Assembly (NCBI RefSeq): GCF_029541745.1
Contig: NZ_CP089746.1
Coordinates: 3,162,001 to 3,226,000, forward strand
Direction of reading: 5' to 3'
Source of the DNA: Streptomyces sp. LX-29
GTDB lineage: Bacteria; Actinomycetota; Actinomycetes; Streptomycetales; Streptomycetaceae
Length of the DNA: 64,000 nt
Of this stretch, positions 1-9,224 are shown in pieces (the first letter of the stretch is position 1; each line of letters opens with the position of its first letter). Both the position numbers and the translations under genes were made by a program. A model generated the notes under the pieces. The model did not search any database and was not told the origin of the DNA. It saw only the letters and a program-made list of their open reading frames with translations.

Positions 1-396
1 GCGGCGCTTCGGCGGACGGCAGCCGTTGTGCGGGGTGGGGGTGACGTCCTGGATCGAGCCCACCTCGAGGCCGGTGGCCTGGAGGGAGCGGATCGCGGTC
101 TCACGGCCGGAGCCCGGACCCTTGACGAAGACGTCGACCTTGCGCATGCCGTGCTCCTGCGCGCGGCGAGCGGCCGACTCGGCGGCCATCTGCGCGGCGA
201 ACGGGGTGGACTTGCGCGAGCCCTTGAAGCCGACGTGGCCGGCGGAGGCCCAGGAGATCACGTTGCCGGTCGGGTCCGTGATGGACACGATCGTGTTGTT
301 GAACGTGCTCTTGATGTGCGCGTGGCCGTGAGCGACGTTCTTCTTTTCCTTGCGGCGCACCTTCTTGGCAGCGCCCTGACGACCCTTGGGGGGCAT
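1..396 (-). CDS. rpsK: 30S ribosomal protein S11, 3' end cut by window edge
   Basis: S11 lies on the platform of the small subunit and shapes the mRNA exit/E-site region. The 132 visible codons begin [12 protein letters not shown] and carry the family signature through [19 protein letters not shown] to CRPPKRR at base 1. Streptomyces S11 usually ends two residues later, so only about the last two codons and the stop are missing. The ATG is preceded by an AGGAG six bases away. It is the last visible gene of the infA-rpmJ-rpsM-rpsK (alpha-type) run, where rpoA would normally follow. Confidence 0.97.
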   Translation of the reverse strand, partial: MPPKGRQGAAKKVRRKEKKNVAHGHAHIKSTFNNTIVSITDPTGNVISWASAGHVGFKGSRKSTPFAAQMAAESAARRAQEHGMRKVDVFVKGPGSGRETAIRSLQATGLEVGSIQDVTPTPHNGCRPPKRR

Positions 397-464
397 GTCT
401 TACTCCTGAAGGAGGGAGGTGGTCGGTCCTACAGCGAAGACCGCTGATCAGCGTCCGCTGTGGA

Positions 465-845
465 CTACTTCTTGCCCGGCTTCTTCTTGCCGGCGATCGC
501 GCGACGCGGGCCCTTGCGGGTACGAGCGTTCGTGCTGGTGCGCTGACCGTGGACCGGCAGACCGCGACGGTGGCGGAGGCCCTGGTAGCAGCCGATCTCG
601 ACCTTGCGGCGGATGTCGGCCTGGATCTCGCGACGGAGGTCACCCTCGGTCTTGAGGTTGGCGTCCACGTACTCGCGGATCTTGACCAGGTCCTCCTCGG
701 ACAGGTCACGAACGCGGGTGTTCGGGTTCACACCAGTGGCGGCGAGAGTCGCCTGCGACTGGGTGCGGCCGATACCGAAGACGTAGGTGAGTGCGACCTC
801 CACGCGCTTGTCGCGCGGGATGTCAACACCGGAAACGCGTGCCAT
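465..845 (-). CDS. rpsM: 30S ribosomal protein S13
   Basis: S13 sits in the head of the small subunit and contacts 5S/L5 across the B1 bridge and the P-site tRNA. The 126-residue product begins [20 protein letters not shown], includes the helix-two-turn-helix region, and ends in the basic tail [18 protein letters not shown]. The ATG was chosen because an in-frame upstream extension has no family similarity. It lies 68 bases upstream of rpsK and about 190 bases downstream of rpmJ. Confidence 0.98.
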   Translation of the reverse strand: MARVSGVDIPRDKRVEVALTYVFGIGRTQSQATLAATGVNPNTRVRDLSEEDLVKIREYVDANLKTEGDLRREIQADIRRKVEIGCYQGLRHRRGLPVHGQRTSTNARTRKGPRRAIAGKKKPGKK

Positions 846-1031
846 TGACTGGCTCCTGTTGGTGCTCGGGGGTCTTCCGCAGAACCGCTCCTGGCCGCCG
901 TACGAGGTACGGTCCAGGTCTCCGGCCCCCGCCGGAGGTGTCGCCAATCACTGAGCGTGACCGGGCGGGCTCTGCGTATGAACGTTTGCTATGCGTCGCG
1001 CGATGAACTGCGAGGTGCAGGTCGGTGTGCG

Positions 1032-1145
1032 TCAGCCCTGGCGCTGCTTGTGGCGCAGGTTGTCGCAGATGACCATGACCCGACCGTGACGGCGGATCAC
1101 CTTGCACTTGTCGCAGATCTTCTTGACGCTCGGCTTGACCTTCAT
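1032..1145 (-). CDS. rpmJ: 50S ribosomal protein L36, zinc type
   Basis: This 37-residue protein is the smallest ribosomal protein and helps fold 23S rRNA. It reads [20 protein letters not shown], with the zinc-binding pattern Cys11-x2-Cys14, Cys27 and His32, so this is the C+ (zinc-binding) form. The gene lies 28 bases after infA and before rpsM, the usual actinobacterial order. The spacer between it and rpsM (846-1031) is unusually long for this cluster and shows no recognisable gene. Confidence 0.97.
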   Translation of the reverse strand: MKVKPSVKKICDKCKVIRRHGRVMVICDNLRHKQRQG

Positions 1146-1173
1146 GGGACTGAGGCTCTCCGGGTCGTGAGAT

Positions 1174-1395
1174 CTACTTGTAGCGGTAGACGATCCGTCC
1201 GCGGGTGAGGTCGTACGGAGACAGCTCCACGACAACCCGGTCATCGGGCAGGATGCGGATGTAGTGCATGCGCATCTTGCCGCTGATGTGCGCGAGGACC
1301 TTGTGACCGTTCTGGAGCTCCACCTTGAACATCGCGTTAGGCAGAGACTCGATCACGGTGCCCTCGATTTCGATGGCGCCTTGCTTCTTGGCCAT
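1174..1395 (-). CDS. infA: translation initiation factor IF-1
   Basis: IF-1 occupies the A site during initiation and works with IF-2 and IF-3. The 73-residue product starts [20 protein letters not shown] and is a single S1/OB-fold domain throughout. The run [20 protein letters not shown] is diagnostic, and the C-terminus is RGRIVYRYK. The ATG was preferred over an in-frame upstream ATG because it matches the family length. It begins a unit with rpmJ, rpsM and rpsK. A perfect 18-bp palindrome sits 33 bases upstream. Confidence 0.98.
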   Translation of the reverse strand: MAKKQGAIEIEGTVIESLPNAMFKVELQNGHKVLAHISGKMRMHYIRILPDDRVVVELSPYDLTRGRIVYRYK

Positions 1396-1427
1396 GTCCT
1401 GCTTTCGGGATCGGCTACCTTGATCGA

Positions 1428-1445
1428 CTTTCGGCATGCCGAAAG
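1428..1445. promoter_or_regulatory. 18-bp perfect palindrome upstream of infA
   Basis: CTTTCGGCATGCCGAAAG is self-complementary over all 18 bases and lies in the 5' untranslated region, 33 bases before the infA start. A TAGACT (-10-like) hexamer on the minus strand lies just upstream (1467-1472), without a good -35. The palindrome may be an operator or simply a hairpin in the leader. Confidence 0.4.
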
Positions 1446-1600
1446 ACATGCGTGAGCCGACGTGTCAGTCTACGTCAGGCCGGAGAGAAAGACGAATCCG
1501 GGGCAGCCTGCCCGGCGGACATGATCGATACGCCGTCGGAGAGTGAAAGATCGTTGCGCCGCGGACGCCGCGCGCCCCCACGACCGGCGCCCCCGGGCCG

Positions 1601-2452
1601 CTACGCCAGCGGGTCGGGCGCGGCCTCGACGCCGTACTCGGCCAGCTTGGCCTTGCCGCCGTCCACGGCGGTGAGCACCAGCGGGCCCTCCTCGGTCAGC
1701 GCGACCGAGTGCTCCCAGTGCGAGGACCAGGAGCCGTCGTCCGTCTTGACGGTCCAGTCGTCGGCGAGCACATGCGTCTTCGCGGTGCCGAGGCTGACCA
1801 TCGGCTCGATCGCGATGCAGAAGCCGGGCACCAGCTTGGGGCCCTTGCCGCGCTTGCGGGCGACGTAGTTCAGCAGGTGCGGATCCATGTGCATCTCGCT
1901 GCCGATGCCGTGCCCGCCGTAGTCCTCGATGATCCCGAACTTGCCGGAGCCGTGCTCACCGGCGGCCGGCCGCGGCTGGCGGCGGATGTACCCCTCGATG
2001 GCGCGGGAGATGTCGACCAGACGGTTGCCCTTGCGGACCGCGGCGATGCCCGCCCACATGGACTCCTCGGTCACCCGGCTGAGCTCGACCAGCTCCGGCG
2101 CGTGACCGCTGCCCACGAAGGCGGTGAAGGCCGCGTCCCCGTGCCAGCCGTCCACGATGGCCCCGGCGTCGATGGAGATGATGTCGCCGTCCTTGAGGAC
2201 GGTCTCGGTGTCCGGGATGCCGTGCACCACGACCTCGTTCACCGAGGTGCAGATGGTGGCGGGGAAGCCGCCGTACCCCAGGAAGTTCGACTTCGCACCG
2301 TGGTCGGCGATGACCTTGCGGGCCACGTCGTCCAGGTCCTTGGTGGTGGCGCCCGGCACCGCCGCCTCCGCGCAGGCCCGGTGGATGGCCGCGACGACCA
2401 GCCCCGCCTCGCGCATCTTCACGATCTGCTCGGGGGTCTTGATCTCGACCAT
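1601..2452 (-). CDS. map: type I methionine aminopeptidase
   Basis: The enzyme removes the initiator methionine from nascent proteins in the cytoplasm using a di-metal centre. The 283-residue product shows the pita-bread metal ligands: Asp in ISIDAGAIVDGWHGDAAFTA (two Asp), His in DYGGHGIG, Glu in FCIAIEPMV, and Glu in WEHSVALTEEG. The N-terminus MVEIKTPEQIVKMREAGLVV matches Streptomyces Map. It follows adk after a terminator-like hairpin (2552-2589), so it probably depends partly on its own promoter or on read-through. Confidence 0.97.
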   Translation of the reverse strand: MVEIKTPEQIVKMREAGLVVAAIHRACAEAAVPGATTKDLDDVARKVIADHGAKSNFLGYGGFPATICTSVNEVVVHGIPDTETVLKDGDIISIDAGAIVDGWHGDAAFTAFVGSGHAPELVELSRVTEESMWAGIAAVRKGNRLVDISRAIEGYIRRQPRPAAGEHGSGKFGIIEDYGGHGIGSEMHMDPHLLNYVARKRGKGPKLVPGFCIAIEPMVSLGTAKTHVLADDWTVKTDDGSWSSHWEHSVALTEEGPLVLTAVDGGKAKLAEYGVEAAPDPLA

Positions 2453-2551
2453 TACCGCTGACGCCTTCCTCTACCTGTACGTGTCTGTACGACGACTGCA
2501 TCCATCTTGCGCCACCCGACCGCCCACGGCCACGACGGACCCGTCACACCA

Positions 2552-2589
2552 TACGGCGGCCGAAACCCCTCAGGGCTTCGGCCGCCGTA
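2552..2589 (-). terminator. hairpin terminator after adk
   Basis: A 13-bp perfect stem (TACGGCGGCCGAA with its complement) encloses a 12-base loop that itself can pair CCCT with AGGG. It lies in the 187-base gap between the end of adk and the start of map. No U-tract follows, which is common for Streptomyces hairpin terminators. Confidence 0.75.
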
Positions 2590-2639
2590 CGCACAGGTCT
2601 GACGCCGATCGCGGGACCGGTCCCGGTGACGGGAGCCGG

Positions 2640-3308
2640 CTACGCGTCCTTGCTCGAGCCCCCACCCGGCAGCGCGTCCATCGCGCGCTGGGTGACCTCG
2701 GCCACCTTGCCGAGCGCCGAGATGGTCACGACCAGGCCCTGGGCCTTGTAGAAGTCGATGATCGGCTCGGTCTCGCTGTGGTAGACCTCCAGCCGCTTGC
2801 GGACCGTGTCCTCGCTGTCGTCATCGCGCTGGTACAGCTCGCCGCCGCAGGCGTCGCAGACGCCCTCCGCGGCCGGCGGGCTGTAGCTGACGTGGAAGAC
2901 GTGGCTGCTGTCGTTGCGGCAGATCCGACGACCGGCGATCCGCTTGACCACCTCGTCCTCGGGGACCTCGAGGTCCAGGACGGCGTCGAGCTTCTGCTCG
3001 TTCTCGGCCAGGATCCGGTCCAGCGCCTCGGCCTGGGCCAGGTTGCGCGGGAAGCCGTCCAGCAGGAAGCCGTGCGCGGCGTCCGACTGGTCCATGCGGT
3101 CCTTGGCCATGCCGATGGTGACCTCGTCCGGCACCAGCTGGCCGGCACGCATGTACTCCTGCGCCTTCTGGCCCAGCGGCGTGCCCTGGCTGATGTTCGC
3201 GCGGAAGAGGTCGCCCGTGGAGATGTGCGGGATAGACAGGTTCTTGGCGAGGTACGCGGCCTGCGTACCCTTGCCAGCCCCAGGAGGCCCGACGAGGACG
3301 ATTCGCAT
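2640..3308 (-). CDS. adk: adenylate kinase
   Basis: The enzyme catalyses ATP + AMP to 2 ADP. The 222-residue product starts MRIVLVGPPGAGKGTQAAYL (P-loop), has the NMP-binding signature FLLDGFPRN, and contains a full-length LID. The LID reads CRNDSSHVFH...CDACGG, so it does not hold a full four-Cys zinc site (one Cys then CxxC). The start codon shares one base with the secY stop (TGATG), indicating translational coupling. Upstream in-frame codons run back inside secY and are not used. Confidence 0.97.
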   Translation of the reverse strand: MRIVLVGPPGAGKGTQAAYLAKNLSIPHISTGDLFRANISQGTPLGQKAQEYMRAGQLVPDEVTIGMAKDRMDQSDAAHGFLLDGFPRNLAQAEALDRILAENEQKLDAVLDLEVPEDEVVKRIAGRRICRNDSSHVFHVSYSPPAAEGVCDACGGELYQRDDDSEDTVRKRLEVYHSETEPIIDFYKAQGLVVTISALGKVAEVTQRAMDALPGGGSSKDA

Positions 3309-4621
3309 CAGCGGAGGAACCCTTCGTAGTGTCGCTGCTGAAGCTGGCTCTCGATCTGCTTCACCGTTTCGAGACCCACACCCACGATGATCAGGATGCT
3401 GGTGCCACCGAACGGGAAGTTCTGATTTGCTTTGAGCGTCACCAGCGCCACGGTGGGCACCAGAGCGATCAAGCCCAGGTAGAGCGAGCCGGGCCACGTA
3501 ATGCGGTTCAGCACATAGCTCAGGTACTCCGCGGTGGGGCGACCAGCCCGGACACCCGGGATGAACCCACCATACTTCTTCATGTTGTCAGCAACTTCTT
3601 CGGGGTTGAAGGAGATGGCGACGTAGAAGAAGGCGAAGAAGACGATCAGCAGGAAGTAGGTGACGATGTAGATCGGGTGGTCACCGTTGACGAAGTTGCG
3701 CTGGATCCAGACGGCCCAGTCCGCGTTCGAGTTACTGAACTGGACGATCAGCGCCGGAATGTAGAGCAGCGACGAGGCGAAGATGACGGGAATCACACCC
3801 GCCTGGTTCACCTTCATCGGGATGTACGTCGAGGTGCCGCCGTAGGAACGGCGACCGATCATGCGCTTCGCGTACTGCACCGGAATGCGGCGCTGCGCCT
3901 GCTCGACGAAGACCACCAGGCCGACCATGGCCAGACCGCAGGCGATGACGAGGCCGAACTCCAGCCAGCCGTCCATGATCTTGCCGGACTGCTTGATCTG
4001 CCACAGGGAGGCCGGGAAGCCGGAGGCGATGGCGACGAACATCAGGATCGACATGCCGTTGCCGATGCCGCGGTCGGTGATCAGCTCACCGAGCCACATG
4101 ACGACCGCGGTGCCCGCGGTCATGCAGATGACCATCGTGATGGTGGTGAAGATCGCCTGGTCCGGGACGATATCGCCACGGGCGCTGCAGTTCGGGAAGA
4201 GCGAGCCGCTGCGGGCGGTGGCCACCAGGCCGGTGCCCTGCAGGATGGCGAGCGCCACGGTCAGATAGCGGGTGTACTGCGTGATCTTCGCCTGACCGGC
4301 CTGGCCCTCCTTCTTGAGGGCTTCGAGGCGCGGGATCACCACCGTCAGCAGCTGCAGGATGATGCTCGCGGTGATGTACGGCATGATGCCGAGCGCGAAT
4401 ACGGTGATCTGCAGCAGTGCGCCACCGCTGAACATGTTCACCAGGCCGAACAGACCCTGCTGGGCCTTGGCCTCGTCCATGCACGTCTGAACGCTCTGGT
4501 AGTCGACACCCGGGACCGGGATGTGTGTCCCGAGCCGGTACAACAGAATGATGCCCAGCGTGAACAGCAGCTTCTTGCGCAGGTCGGGTGTCTTGAACGC
4601 CCGGGCGAACGCGGTGAGCAC
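3308..4621 (-). CDS. secY: preprotein translocase subunit SecY
   Basis: SecY is the channel of the Sec translocon in the cytoplasmic membrane, partnering SecE (gene at 35.5 kb) and SecG. The 437-residue product has ten hydrophobic segments, the ITDRGIGNGMSILMF loop, and the QYAKRMIGRRSYGGTSTYIP cytoplasmic region. The GTG start (residue sequence from LTAFARAFKTPDLRKK) was chosen because it gives family length and has AGGAGG six bases upstream. It is separated from rplO by a strong hairpin and is coupled to adk. Confidence 0.97.
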   Translation of the reverse strand: MLTAFARAFKTPDLRKKLLFTLGIILLYRLGTHIPVPGVDYQSVQTCMDEAKAQQGLFGLVNMFSGGALLQITVFALGIMPYITASIILQLLTVVIPRLEALKKEGQAGQAKITQYTRYLTVALAILQGTGLVATARSGSLFPNCSARGDIVPDQAIFTTITMVICMTAGTAVVMWLGELITDRGIGNGMSILMFVAIASGFPASLWQIKQSGKIMDGWLEFGLVIACGLAMVGLVVFVEQAQRRIPVQYAKRMIGRRSYGGTSTYIPMKVNQAGVIPVIFASSLLYIPALIVQFSNSNADWAVWIQRNFVNGDHPIYIVTYFLLIVFFAFFYVAISFNPEEVADNMKKYGGFIPGVRAGRPTAEYLSYVLNRITWPGSLYLGLIALVPTVALVTLKANQNFPFGGTSILIIVGVGLETVKQIESQLQQRHYEGFLR

Positions 4622-4769
4622 GGTGCCTCCTGCGCCCCCCGCGTGCATAGCGCGAGAGGTGACGGTCTTGAGGGTCGACGAATACGGAAACAGCCGCGCG
4701 GACATGCCGCGCGGAAGGTAACAACGCACGCCACCTTACCGGCGAGTGCGCCCCCCTTGGAACGACCAA

Positions 4770-4801
4770 CCGGGGATGCCCCATTTCAGGGGCATCCCCG
4801 G
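4770..4801 (-). terminator. hairpin between rplO and secY
   Basis: A perfect 13-bp stem (CCGGGGATGCCCC and complement) closes a 6-base loop in the 197-base rplO-secY spacer. It should reduce read-through from the ribosomal genes into secY-adk. The 148 bases between it and the secY start may hold a separate secY promoter. Confidence 0.75.
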
Positions 4802-4818
4802 CCGATTGTGCATCGGGC

Positions 4819-5274
4819 TCAGACGAGCTCGGTGACGGTGCCGCCGGCGGCGGCGATCTTCTCCTTGGCGGAGCCGGAGACGGCGTCAACCGTCACCTGC
4901 AGCGCCACGGAGATCTCGCCGGTGCCGAGCACCTTGACGAGCTGGTTCTTACGAACCGCACCCTTGGCGACCAGGTCGGCCACCGTGACCTCGCCACCCT
5001 GCGGGTAGAGCGCGGCCAGCTTGTCCAGGTTCACGACCTGGTACTCGGTGCGGAACGGGTTCTTGAAGCCCTTGAGCTTCGGCAGACGCATGTGGAGGGG
5101 CATCTGCCCACCCTCGAAGCGCTGCGGAACCTGGTAGCGGGCCTTGGTGCCCTTGGTGCCACGACCGGCGGTCTTACCCTTGGACGCCTCACCACGACCG
5201 ACACGGGTCTTGGCGGTCTTGGCGCCCGGGGCGGGCCGGAGGTTGTGGACCTTCAGCGGGTTGTTCTCCGCCAT
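4819..5274 (-). CDS. rplO: 50S ribosomal protein L15
   Basis: L15 binds 23S rRNA late in assembly. The 151-residue product starts [20 protein letters not shown], has the Gly/Arg-rich segment [19 protein letters not shown], and the L15 signature near [13 protein letters not shown]. The gene follows rpmD by one base and is the last gene before the 13-bp hairpin. Confidence 0.97.
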   Translation of the reverse strand: MAENNPLKVHNLRPAPGAKTAKTRVGRGEASKGKTAGRGTKGTKARYQVPQRFEGGQMPLHMRLPKLKGFKNPFRTEYQVVNLDKLAALYPQGGEVTVADLVAKGAVRKNQLVKVLGTGEISVALQVTVDAVSGSAKEKIAAAGGTVTELV

Positions 5275-5275
5275 G

Positions 5276-5458
5276 TCAGTCGACCTCCTCGACCGTCACG
5301 AGGTGGCGGACGGTGTGCACCATGCCGCGGAACTCGGGGCGGTCCTCCTTGACAACCACGTCGCCCAGCCGCTTCAGGCCGAGCGAACGCAGGGTGTCGC
5401 GGTGGTTCTGCTTGCTGCCGATGTAGGACTTCGTCTGCGTGACCTTGAGGCGAGCCAT
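5276..5458 (-). CDS. rpmD: 50S ribosomal protein L30
   Basis: The 60-residue product starts [20 protein letters not shown] and continues [16 protein letters not shown], the L30 signature. Its ATG overlaps the rpsE stop by one base (TAATG). L30 lies on the large-subunit surface near L15 rRNA contacts, and rpmD-rplO is the conserved pair. Confidence 0.97.
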   Translation of the reverse strand: MARLKVTQTKSYIGSKQNHRDTLRSLGLKRLGDVVVKEDRPEFRGMVHTVRHLVTVEEVD

Positions 5459-6063
5459 TACGCACCCACCCCGGCACGCGCCCGCAGCAGAGCTGCGGGG
5501 GCGACGTCCTCCAGCGGCAGGCCACGACGGGCCGCGATCTCCTCGGGGCGCTGAAGGCCCTGAAGCGCGGTCACCGTGGCGTGCACGATGTTGATCGGGT
5601 TCGACGAACCGAGCGACTTGCTCAGCACGTCGTGGATGCCCGCGCACTCCAGCACGGCGCGCACCGGGCCACCGGCGATCACACCGGTACCGGGGGAAGC
5701 CGGCTTGAGCAGGACGACGCCCGCGGCCTTCTCGCCCTGGATCGGGTGCGGGATGGTGCCGCCGATACGGGGGACCTTGAAGAAGTGCTTCTTGGCCTCC
5801 TCAACACCCTTGGCGATGGCGGCCGGCACCTCCTTGGCCTTGCCGTAACCGACACCGACGGTGCCGTCACCGTCGCCCACCACGACCAGCGCGGTGAAGC
5901 TGAAGCGACGACCACCCTTCACAACCTTGGCGACGCGGTTGATCGCGACAACGCGCTCGACGTAAGCGGTCTTCTCGGCAGCTGCGCCGCCGTCCCGCCG
6001 GTCCTTCCGGTCCCGCCGCTCGCCGCCACCGGCGCCGCCACCGCGGCGCTGGGGTCCAGCCAT
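5458..6063 (-). CDS. rpsE: 30S ribosomal protein S5
   Basis: S5 works in decoding accuracy and mRNA unwinding at the entry channel. The 201-residue product has a Gly/Arg-rich N-terminal extension of about 30 residues, then the S5 double-stranded-RNA-binding domain ([19 protein letters not shown]) and the second domain with [15 protein letters not shown]. The N-terminal extension is normal for Streptomyces. It follows rplR by 44 bases. Confidence 0.97.
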   Translation of the reverse strand: MAGPQRRGGGAGGGERRDRKDRRDGGAAAEKTAYVERVVAINRVAKVVKGGRRFSFTALVVVGDGDGTVGVGYGKAKEVPAAIAKGVEEAKKHFFKVPRIGGTIPHPIQGEKAAGVVLLKPASPGTGVIAGGPVRAVLECAGIHDVLSKSLGSSNPINIVHATVTALQGLQRPEEIAARRGLPLEDVAPAALLRARAGVGA

Positions 6064-6107
6064 TGGATTTACCTCTCTCGTTTGTCCGCTAGCTCCGGAA
6101 CCGGGGC

Positions 6108-6491
6108 TTAGAACTTCAGCCCGGCCTCGCGGGCGGCGTCCGCCAGGGCGGCGATGCGCCCGGCGTACTGGTTGCCACCACGGTCGAACACGACGGCCTC
6201 GACGCCGGCGGCCTTGGCACGCTCGGCGACCAGGGCACCGACCTGCTTGGCCTGGGCGCTCTTGTCGCCCTCGCCACCGCGGATCGAAGCGTCCAGGTGC
6301 GACGCCGACGCCAGGGTGTGGCCCTTGATGTCGTCGATGACCTGGGCGGTGATGCCCCGGTTGGAGCGCGTCACGACCAGGCGCGGACGCTCGGCCGAAC
6401 CCGAGATCCGCTTGCGGATCCGGATGTGGCGACGCTTGGCGGCAGCACGCTTGTAAGCATCGCCCTTAGCGATCTTCACACCGTATGCCAT
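6108..6491 (-). CDS. rplR: 50S ribosomal protein L18
   Basis: L18 binds 5S rRNA with L5 and L25. The 127-residue product reads [20 protein letters not shown] at the N-terminus and shows [19 protein letters not shown] and the C-terminal [20 protein letters not shown] signature. It begins three bases after the rplF stop. Confidence 0.97.
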   Translation of the reverse strand: MAYGVKIAKGDAYKRAAAKRRHIRIRKRISGSAERPRLVVTRSNRGITAQVIDDIKGHTLASASHLDASIRGGEGDKSAQAKQVGALVAERAKAAGVEAVVFDRGGNQYAGRIAALADAAREAGLKF

Positions 6492-6494
6492 GGC

Positions 6495-7034
6495 TTACTT
6501 ACCAGCCTTTCCGACCTTGCGGCGGATGACCTCGCCCGCGTACTTCACGCCCTTGGCCTTGTACGGGTCGGGCTTGCGCAGCTTGCGGATGTTCGCGGCG
6601 ACCTCGCCGACCTTCTGCTTGTCGATGCCCTCGACGCTCAGCTTGGTCGGGGACTCCACCTTGAAGGTGATGCCCTCGGGGGCCTCCACCACGATCGGGT
6701 GGCTGTAGCCCAGGGCGAACTCCAGGTTGGAGCCCTTCGCCTGGACGCGGTAACCGACACCGCTGATTTCGAGCGCCTTGCTGTACCCCTGGGTCACGCC
6801 GGTGATCATGTTCGCCACCAGCGTGCGGGACAGGCCGTGCAGGGCCTTGTTCTGACGCTCATCGTTCGGGCGGGTGACAACGAGAGTGTTGTCCTCGCCC
6901 TTGGCGATCTCGATGGGCGCGGCAACGGTGTGCGAGAGGGTGCCCTTGGGGCCCTTCACTGCGACCGTACGGCCATCGATGGTGACGTCCACACCAGCGG
7001 GAACCTGGATGGGCAGCCGTCCAATACGCGACAT
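6495..7034 (-). CDS. rplF: 50S ribosomal protein L6
   Basis: L6 lies near the factor-binding site of the large subunit. The 179-residue product starts [20 protein letters not shown] and ends with the signature [20 protein letters not shown]. It has two tandem L6 domains of roughly 80 residues each and follows rpsH by 21 bases. Confidence 0.97.
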   Translation of the reverse strand: MSRIGRLPIQVPAGVDVTIDGRTVAVKGPKGTLSHTVAAPIEIAKGEDNTLVVTRPNDERQNKALHGLSRTLVANMITGVTQGYSKALEISGVGYRVQAKGSNLEFALGYSHPIVVEAPEGITFKVESPTKLSVEGIDKQKVGEVAANIRKLRKPDPYKAKGVKYAGEVIRRKVGKAGK

Positions 7035-7055
7035 GGCTATTCCTCCGTTCCCGGG

Positions 7056-7454
7056 TTACCAGACGTAGGCGAGGACTTCCCCACCCACGCCCTTCTTCGA
7101 TGCCTGCTTGTCGGTCAGCAGACCGTGGGACGTGGAGATGATCGCCACGCCCAGGCCGCCGAGGACCTTCGGCAGGTTGGTGGACTTTGCGTAGACCCGC
7201 AGGCCCGGCTTCGAGATCCGCTTGATGCCGGCGATCGAGCGCTCGCGGTTCGGGCCGAACTTCAGCTCGAGGACGAGGTTCTTGCCGACCTCGGCGTCCT
7301 CGACCTTCCAGCCGGTGATGTAGCCCTCCTGCTGGAGGATCTCCGCGATGTGCGACTTGATCTTGCTGTGCGGCATCACGACGGAGTCGTGGTACGCCGA
7401 GTTAGCGTTTCGCAGACGCGTGAGCATGTCTGCGATCGGATCGGTCATGGTCAT
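7056..7454 (-). CDS. rpsH: 30S ribosomal protein S8
   Basis: S8 is a primary 16S rRNA binder and, in E. coli, the translational repressor of the spc operon. The 132-residue product begins [20 protein letters not shown] and ends [22 protein letters not shown] in broken form ([22 protein letters not shown]). The ATG was chosen by family length over an in-frame upstream start. A 226-base spacer separates it from rpsN. Confidence 0.97.
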   Translation of the reverse strand: MTMTDPIADMLTRLRNANSAYHDSVVMPHSKIKSHIAEILQQEGYITGWKVEDAEVGKNLVLELKFGPNRERSIAGIKRISKPGLRVYAKSTNLPKVLGGLGVAIISTSHGLLTDKQASKKGVGGEVLAYVW

Positions 7455-7680
7455 GATGGCCTTCGGCCTCTCTCGCCGGGGTTTCCTATCTGCGCCATCC
7501 CTCTCCCCGATCACGTAAACGGTCGGGACGGGTGCGGCGCGGGGACCTACGGCGTAGTAAGACGGTCATGGGCGGCGGGCGCCCAACCCTTCTACTCTAC
7601 GTGAGCGTCAGGGTCATACAGGACGAGCGCCCGCCATCCATTTGCTTACCGAGAGCCCGGTACCAACCCAAAAGGGCTGG
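7455..7680. other. rpsN-rpsH spacer with weak long-range inverted repeat
   Basis: This is the longest gap inside the spc-type block. It contains no gene, but GGCGGGCGC (7574-7582) can pair with GCGCCCGCC (7627-7635) across a 44-base loop. Whether it is an S8 binding site, a promoter region or only spacer cannot be decided by eye. Confidence 0.35.
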
Positions 7681-7866
7681 TTACCAGGAGCTCTTGGTCA
7701 CGCCCGGCAGCTCGCCACGGTGAGCCATCTCACGAAGGCACACGCGGCAGAGGCCGAACTTGCGGTAGACGGAGTGCGGCCGGCCGCAGCGCTGGCAGCG
7801 GGTGTACGCGCGCACGCCGAACTTCGGCTTGCGGGCGGCCTTAGCGATCAGAGCCTTCTTCGCCAC
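7681..7866 (-). CDS. rpsN: 30S ribosomal protein S14, zinc type
   Basis: The 61-residue S14 begins with GTG ([20 protein letters not shown]) and holds the zinc knuckle Cys24-x2-Cys27...Cys40-x2-Cys43. This is therefore the short C+ (type Z) form, not the 101-residue zinc-free paralogue. The start was set by homology. An AAGGAG overlaps the end of rplE and the GTG follows its stop by two bases. S14 assembles late in the 30S head. Confidence 0.95.
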   Translation of the reverse strand: MAKKALIAKAARKPKFGVRAYTRCQRCGRPHSVYRKFGLCRVCLREMAHRGELPGVTKSSW

Positions 7867-7868
7867 GG

Positions 7869-8429
7869 TCAGTTCTCCTTGAACGGGAAGCCGAGGTGAC
7901 GCAGCAGGGCCCGGCCCTCGTCGTCGTTGGTCGCCGTGGTCACCACGGTGATGTCCATACCCCGGACCCGGTCGATCTTGTCCTGGTCGATCTCGTGGAA
8001 CATGACCTGCTCCGTGAGACCGAAGGTGTAGTTGCCCCGGCCGTCGAACTGCTTCGGCGACAGACCACGGAAGTCGCGGATGCGCGGCAGCGCGAGCGAC
8101 AGCAGGCGGTCCAGGAACTCCCACATGCGGTCACCGCGGAGGGTGACGTGGGCACCGATCGGCTGGCCCTCACGCAGCTTGAACTGCGCGATGGACTTGC
8201 GGGCCTTGGTGACGGCCGGCTTCTGACCGGTGATCGTGGTGAGGTCGCGGATGGCGCCCTCGATCAGCTTGGAGTCGCGGGCGGCGTCGCCCACACCCAT
8301 GTTGACCACGATCTTGGTCAAGCCCGGGATCTGCATGACGTTCTCGTAGGAGAACTCCTCACGCAGCTTGCCGGCGATCTCTTCGCGGTAGCGCGTCTTC
8401 AGACGCGGCGCGTTGGTGGTGGCAGTCAT
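7869..8429 (-). CDS. rplE: 50S ribosomal protein L5
   Basis: L5 binds 5S rRNA and contacts P-site tRNA and S13. The 186-residue product shows [20 protein letters not shown] (L5 signature) and [20 protein letters not shown]. Its ATG shares a base with the rplX stop (TGATG). Confidence 0.97.
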   Translation of the reverse strand: MTATTNAPRLKTRYREEIAGKLREEFSYENVMQIPGLTKIVVNMGVGDAARDSKLIEGAIRDLTTITGQKPAVTKARKSIAQFKLREGQPIGAHVTLRGDRMWEFLDRLLSLALPRIRDFRGLSPKQFDGRGNYTFGLTEQVMFHEIDQDKIDRVRGMDITVVTTATNDDEGRALLRHLGFPFKEN

Positions 8430-8752
8430 CAGATGTCCTCACCGGTCCGCTTGGCAACGCGGATCTTGTTGCCGTCCTCGTCGAAGCGGTACCCGACGCG
8501 GGTGACGACCTTGTTGCCGTCCTTCTCCACCACGAGCTGAACATTGCTCACGTGGATCGGGGCCTCGACCGTGATGATGCCGCCGGTCTTGGAACCACGG
8601 GCGGTCTGACCGGCCTTGGTGTGCTTCTTGACCCGGTTGACACCCTCGACCAGGACGCGGTCCTCGCGGGGGTAGGCCTCGATGACCTTGCCCTGCTTGC
8701 CCTTGTCCTTACCGGTGATGACCTGGACCAGGTCGCCCTTCTTGATCTTCAT
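8429..8752 (-). CDS. rplX: 50S ribosomal protein L24
   Basis: L24 is an early assembly initiator on 23S rRNA. The 107-residue product starts with the KOW motif [20 protein letters not shown] followed by [19 protein letters not shown]. It follows rplN by three bases and is coupled to rplE. Confidence 0.97.
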   Translation of the reverse strand: MKIKKGDLVQVITGKDKGKQGKVIEAYPREDRVLVEGVNRVKKHTKAGQTARGSKTGGIITVEAPIHVSNVQLVVEKDGNKVVTRVGYRFDEDGNKIRVAKRTGEDI

Positions 8753-8755
8753 CGG

Positions 8756-9124
8756 TTACAGCACCTCCGGCGCGAGCGAGATGATCTTCATGAACTTCTT
8801 CTCGCGCAGCTCACGGCCCACGGGGCCGAAGATACGGGTGCCGCGGGGGTCGCCATCGTTCTTGAGGATGACGGCCGCGTTCTCGTCGAAGCGGATGTAC
8901 GAGCCGTCCGGGCGGCGGCGCTCCTTGACGGTGCGCACGACGACGGCCTTGACGACGTCGCCCTTCTTCACGTTGCCACCGGGGATCGCGTCCTTGACGG
9001 TGGCGACGATGACGTCACCGATGCCCGCGTAGCGGCGACCGGAACCGCCGAGAACACGGATGCAAAGGATCTCCTTCGCACCAGTGTTGTCGGCGACGCG
9101 CAGTCGCGACTCCTGCTGGATCAC
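8756..9124 (-). CDS. rplN: 50S ribosomal protein L14
   Basis: L14 forms intersubunit bridges B5/B8. The 122-residue product begins [20 protein letters not shown] and contains the signature around [20 protein letters not shown]. It is the first gene after the 13-bp hairpin that follows rpsQ, matching the classic start of the spc operon. Confidence 0.97.
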   Translation of the reverse strand: MIQQESRLRVADNTGAKEILCIRVLGGSGRRYAGIGDVIVATVKDAIPGGNVKKGDVVKAVVVRTVKERRRPDGSYIRFDENAAVILKNDGDPRGTRIFGPVGRELREKKFMKIISLAPEVL

Positions 9125-9152
9125 GTCTATCTCCTGATCGTCTGCCGGTTCC

Positions 9153-9184
9153 CGGCAGGGGCTTGGTGTGTCAAGCCCCTGCCG
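9153..9184 (-). terminator. hairpin between rpsQ and rplN
   Basis: A perfect 13-bp stem (CGGCAGGGGCTTG and complement) with the 6-base loop GTGTGT lies in the 100-base rpsQ-rplN spacer. Its place coincides with the S10/spc operon boundary of E. coli, so it probably ends or attenuates the S10-type transcript. Confidence 0.75.
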
Positions 9185-9224
9185 AGCCTGGCGGAACTGT
9201 CCAGAAGGCGAATGCCTTCAGGAA

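Noticed and set aside
3329..5008. A 559-codon plus-strand open frame opposite secY
   Set aside because: It is the antisense reflection of secY and rplO codons; His/Arg/Asp-rich composition and no domain.
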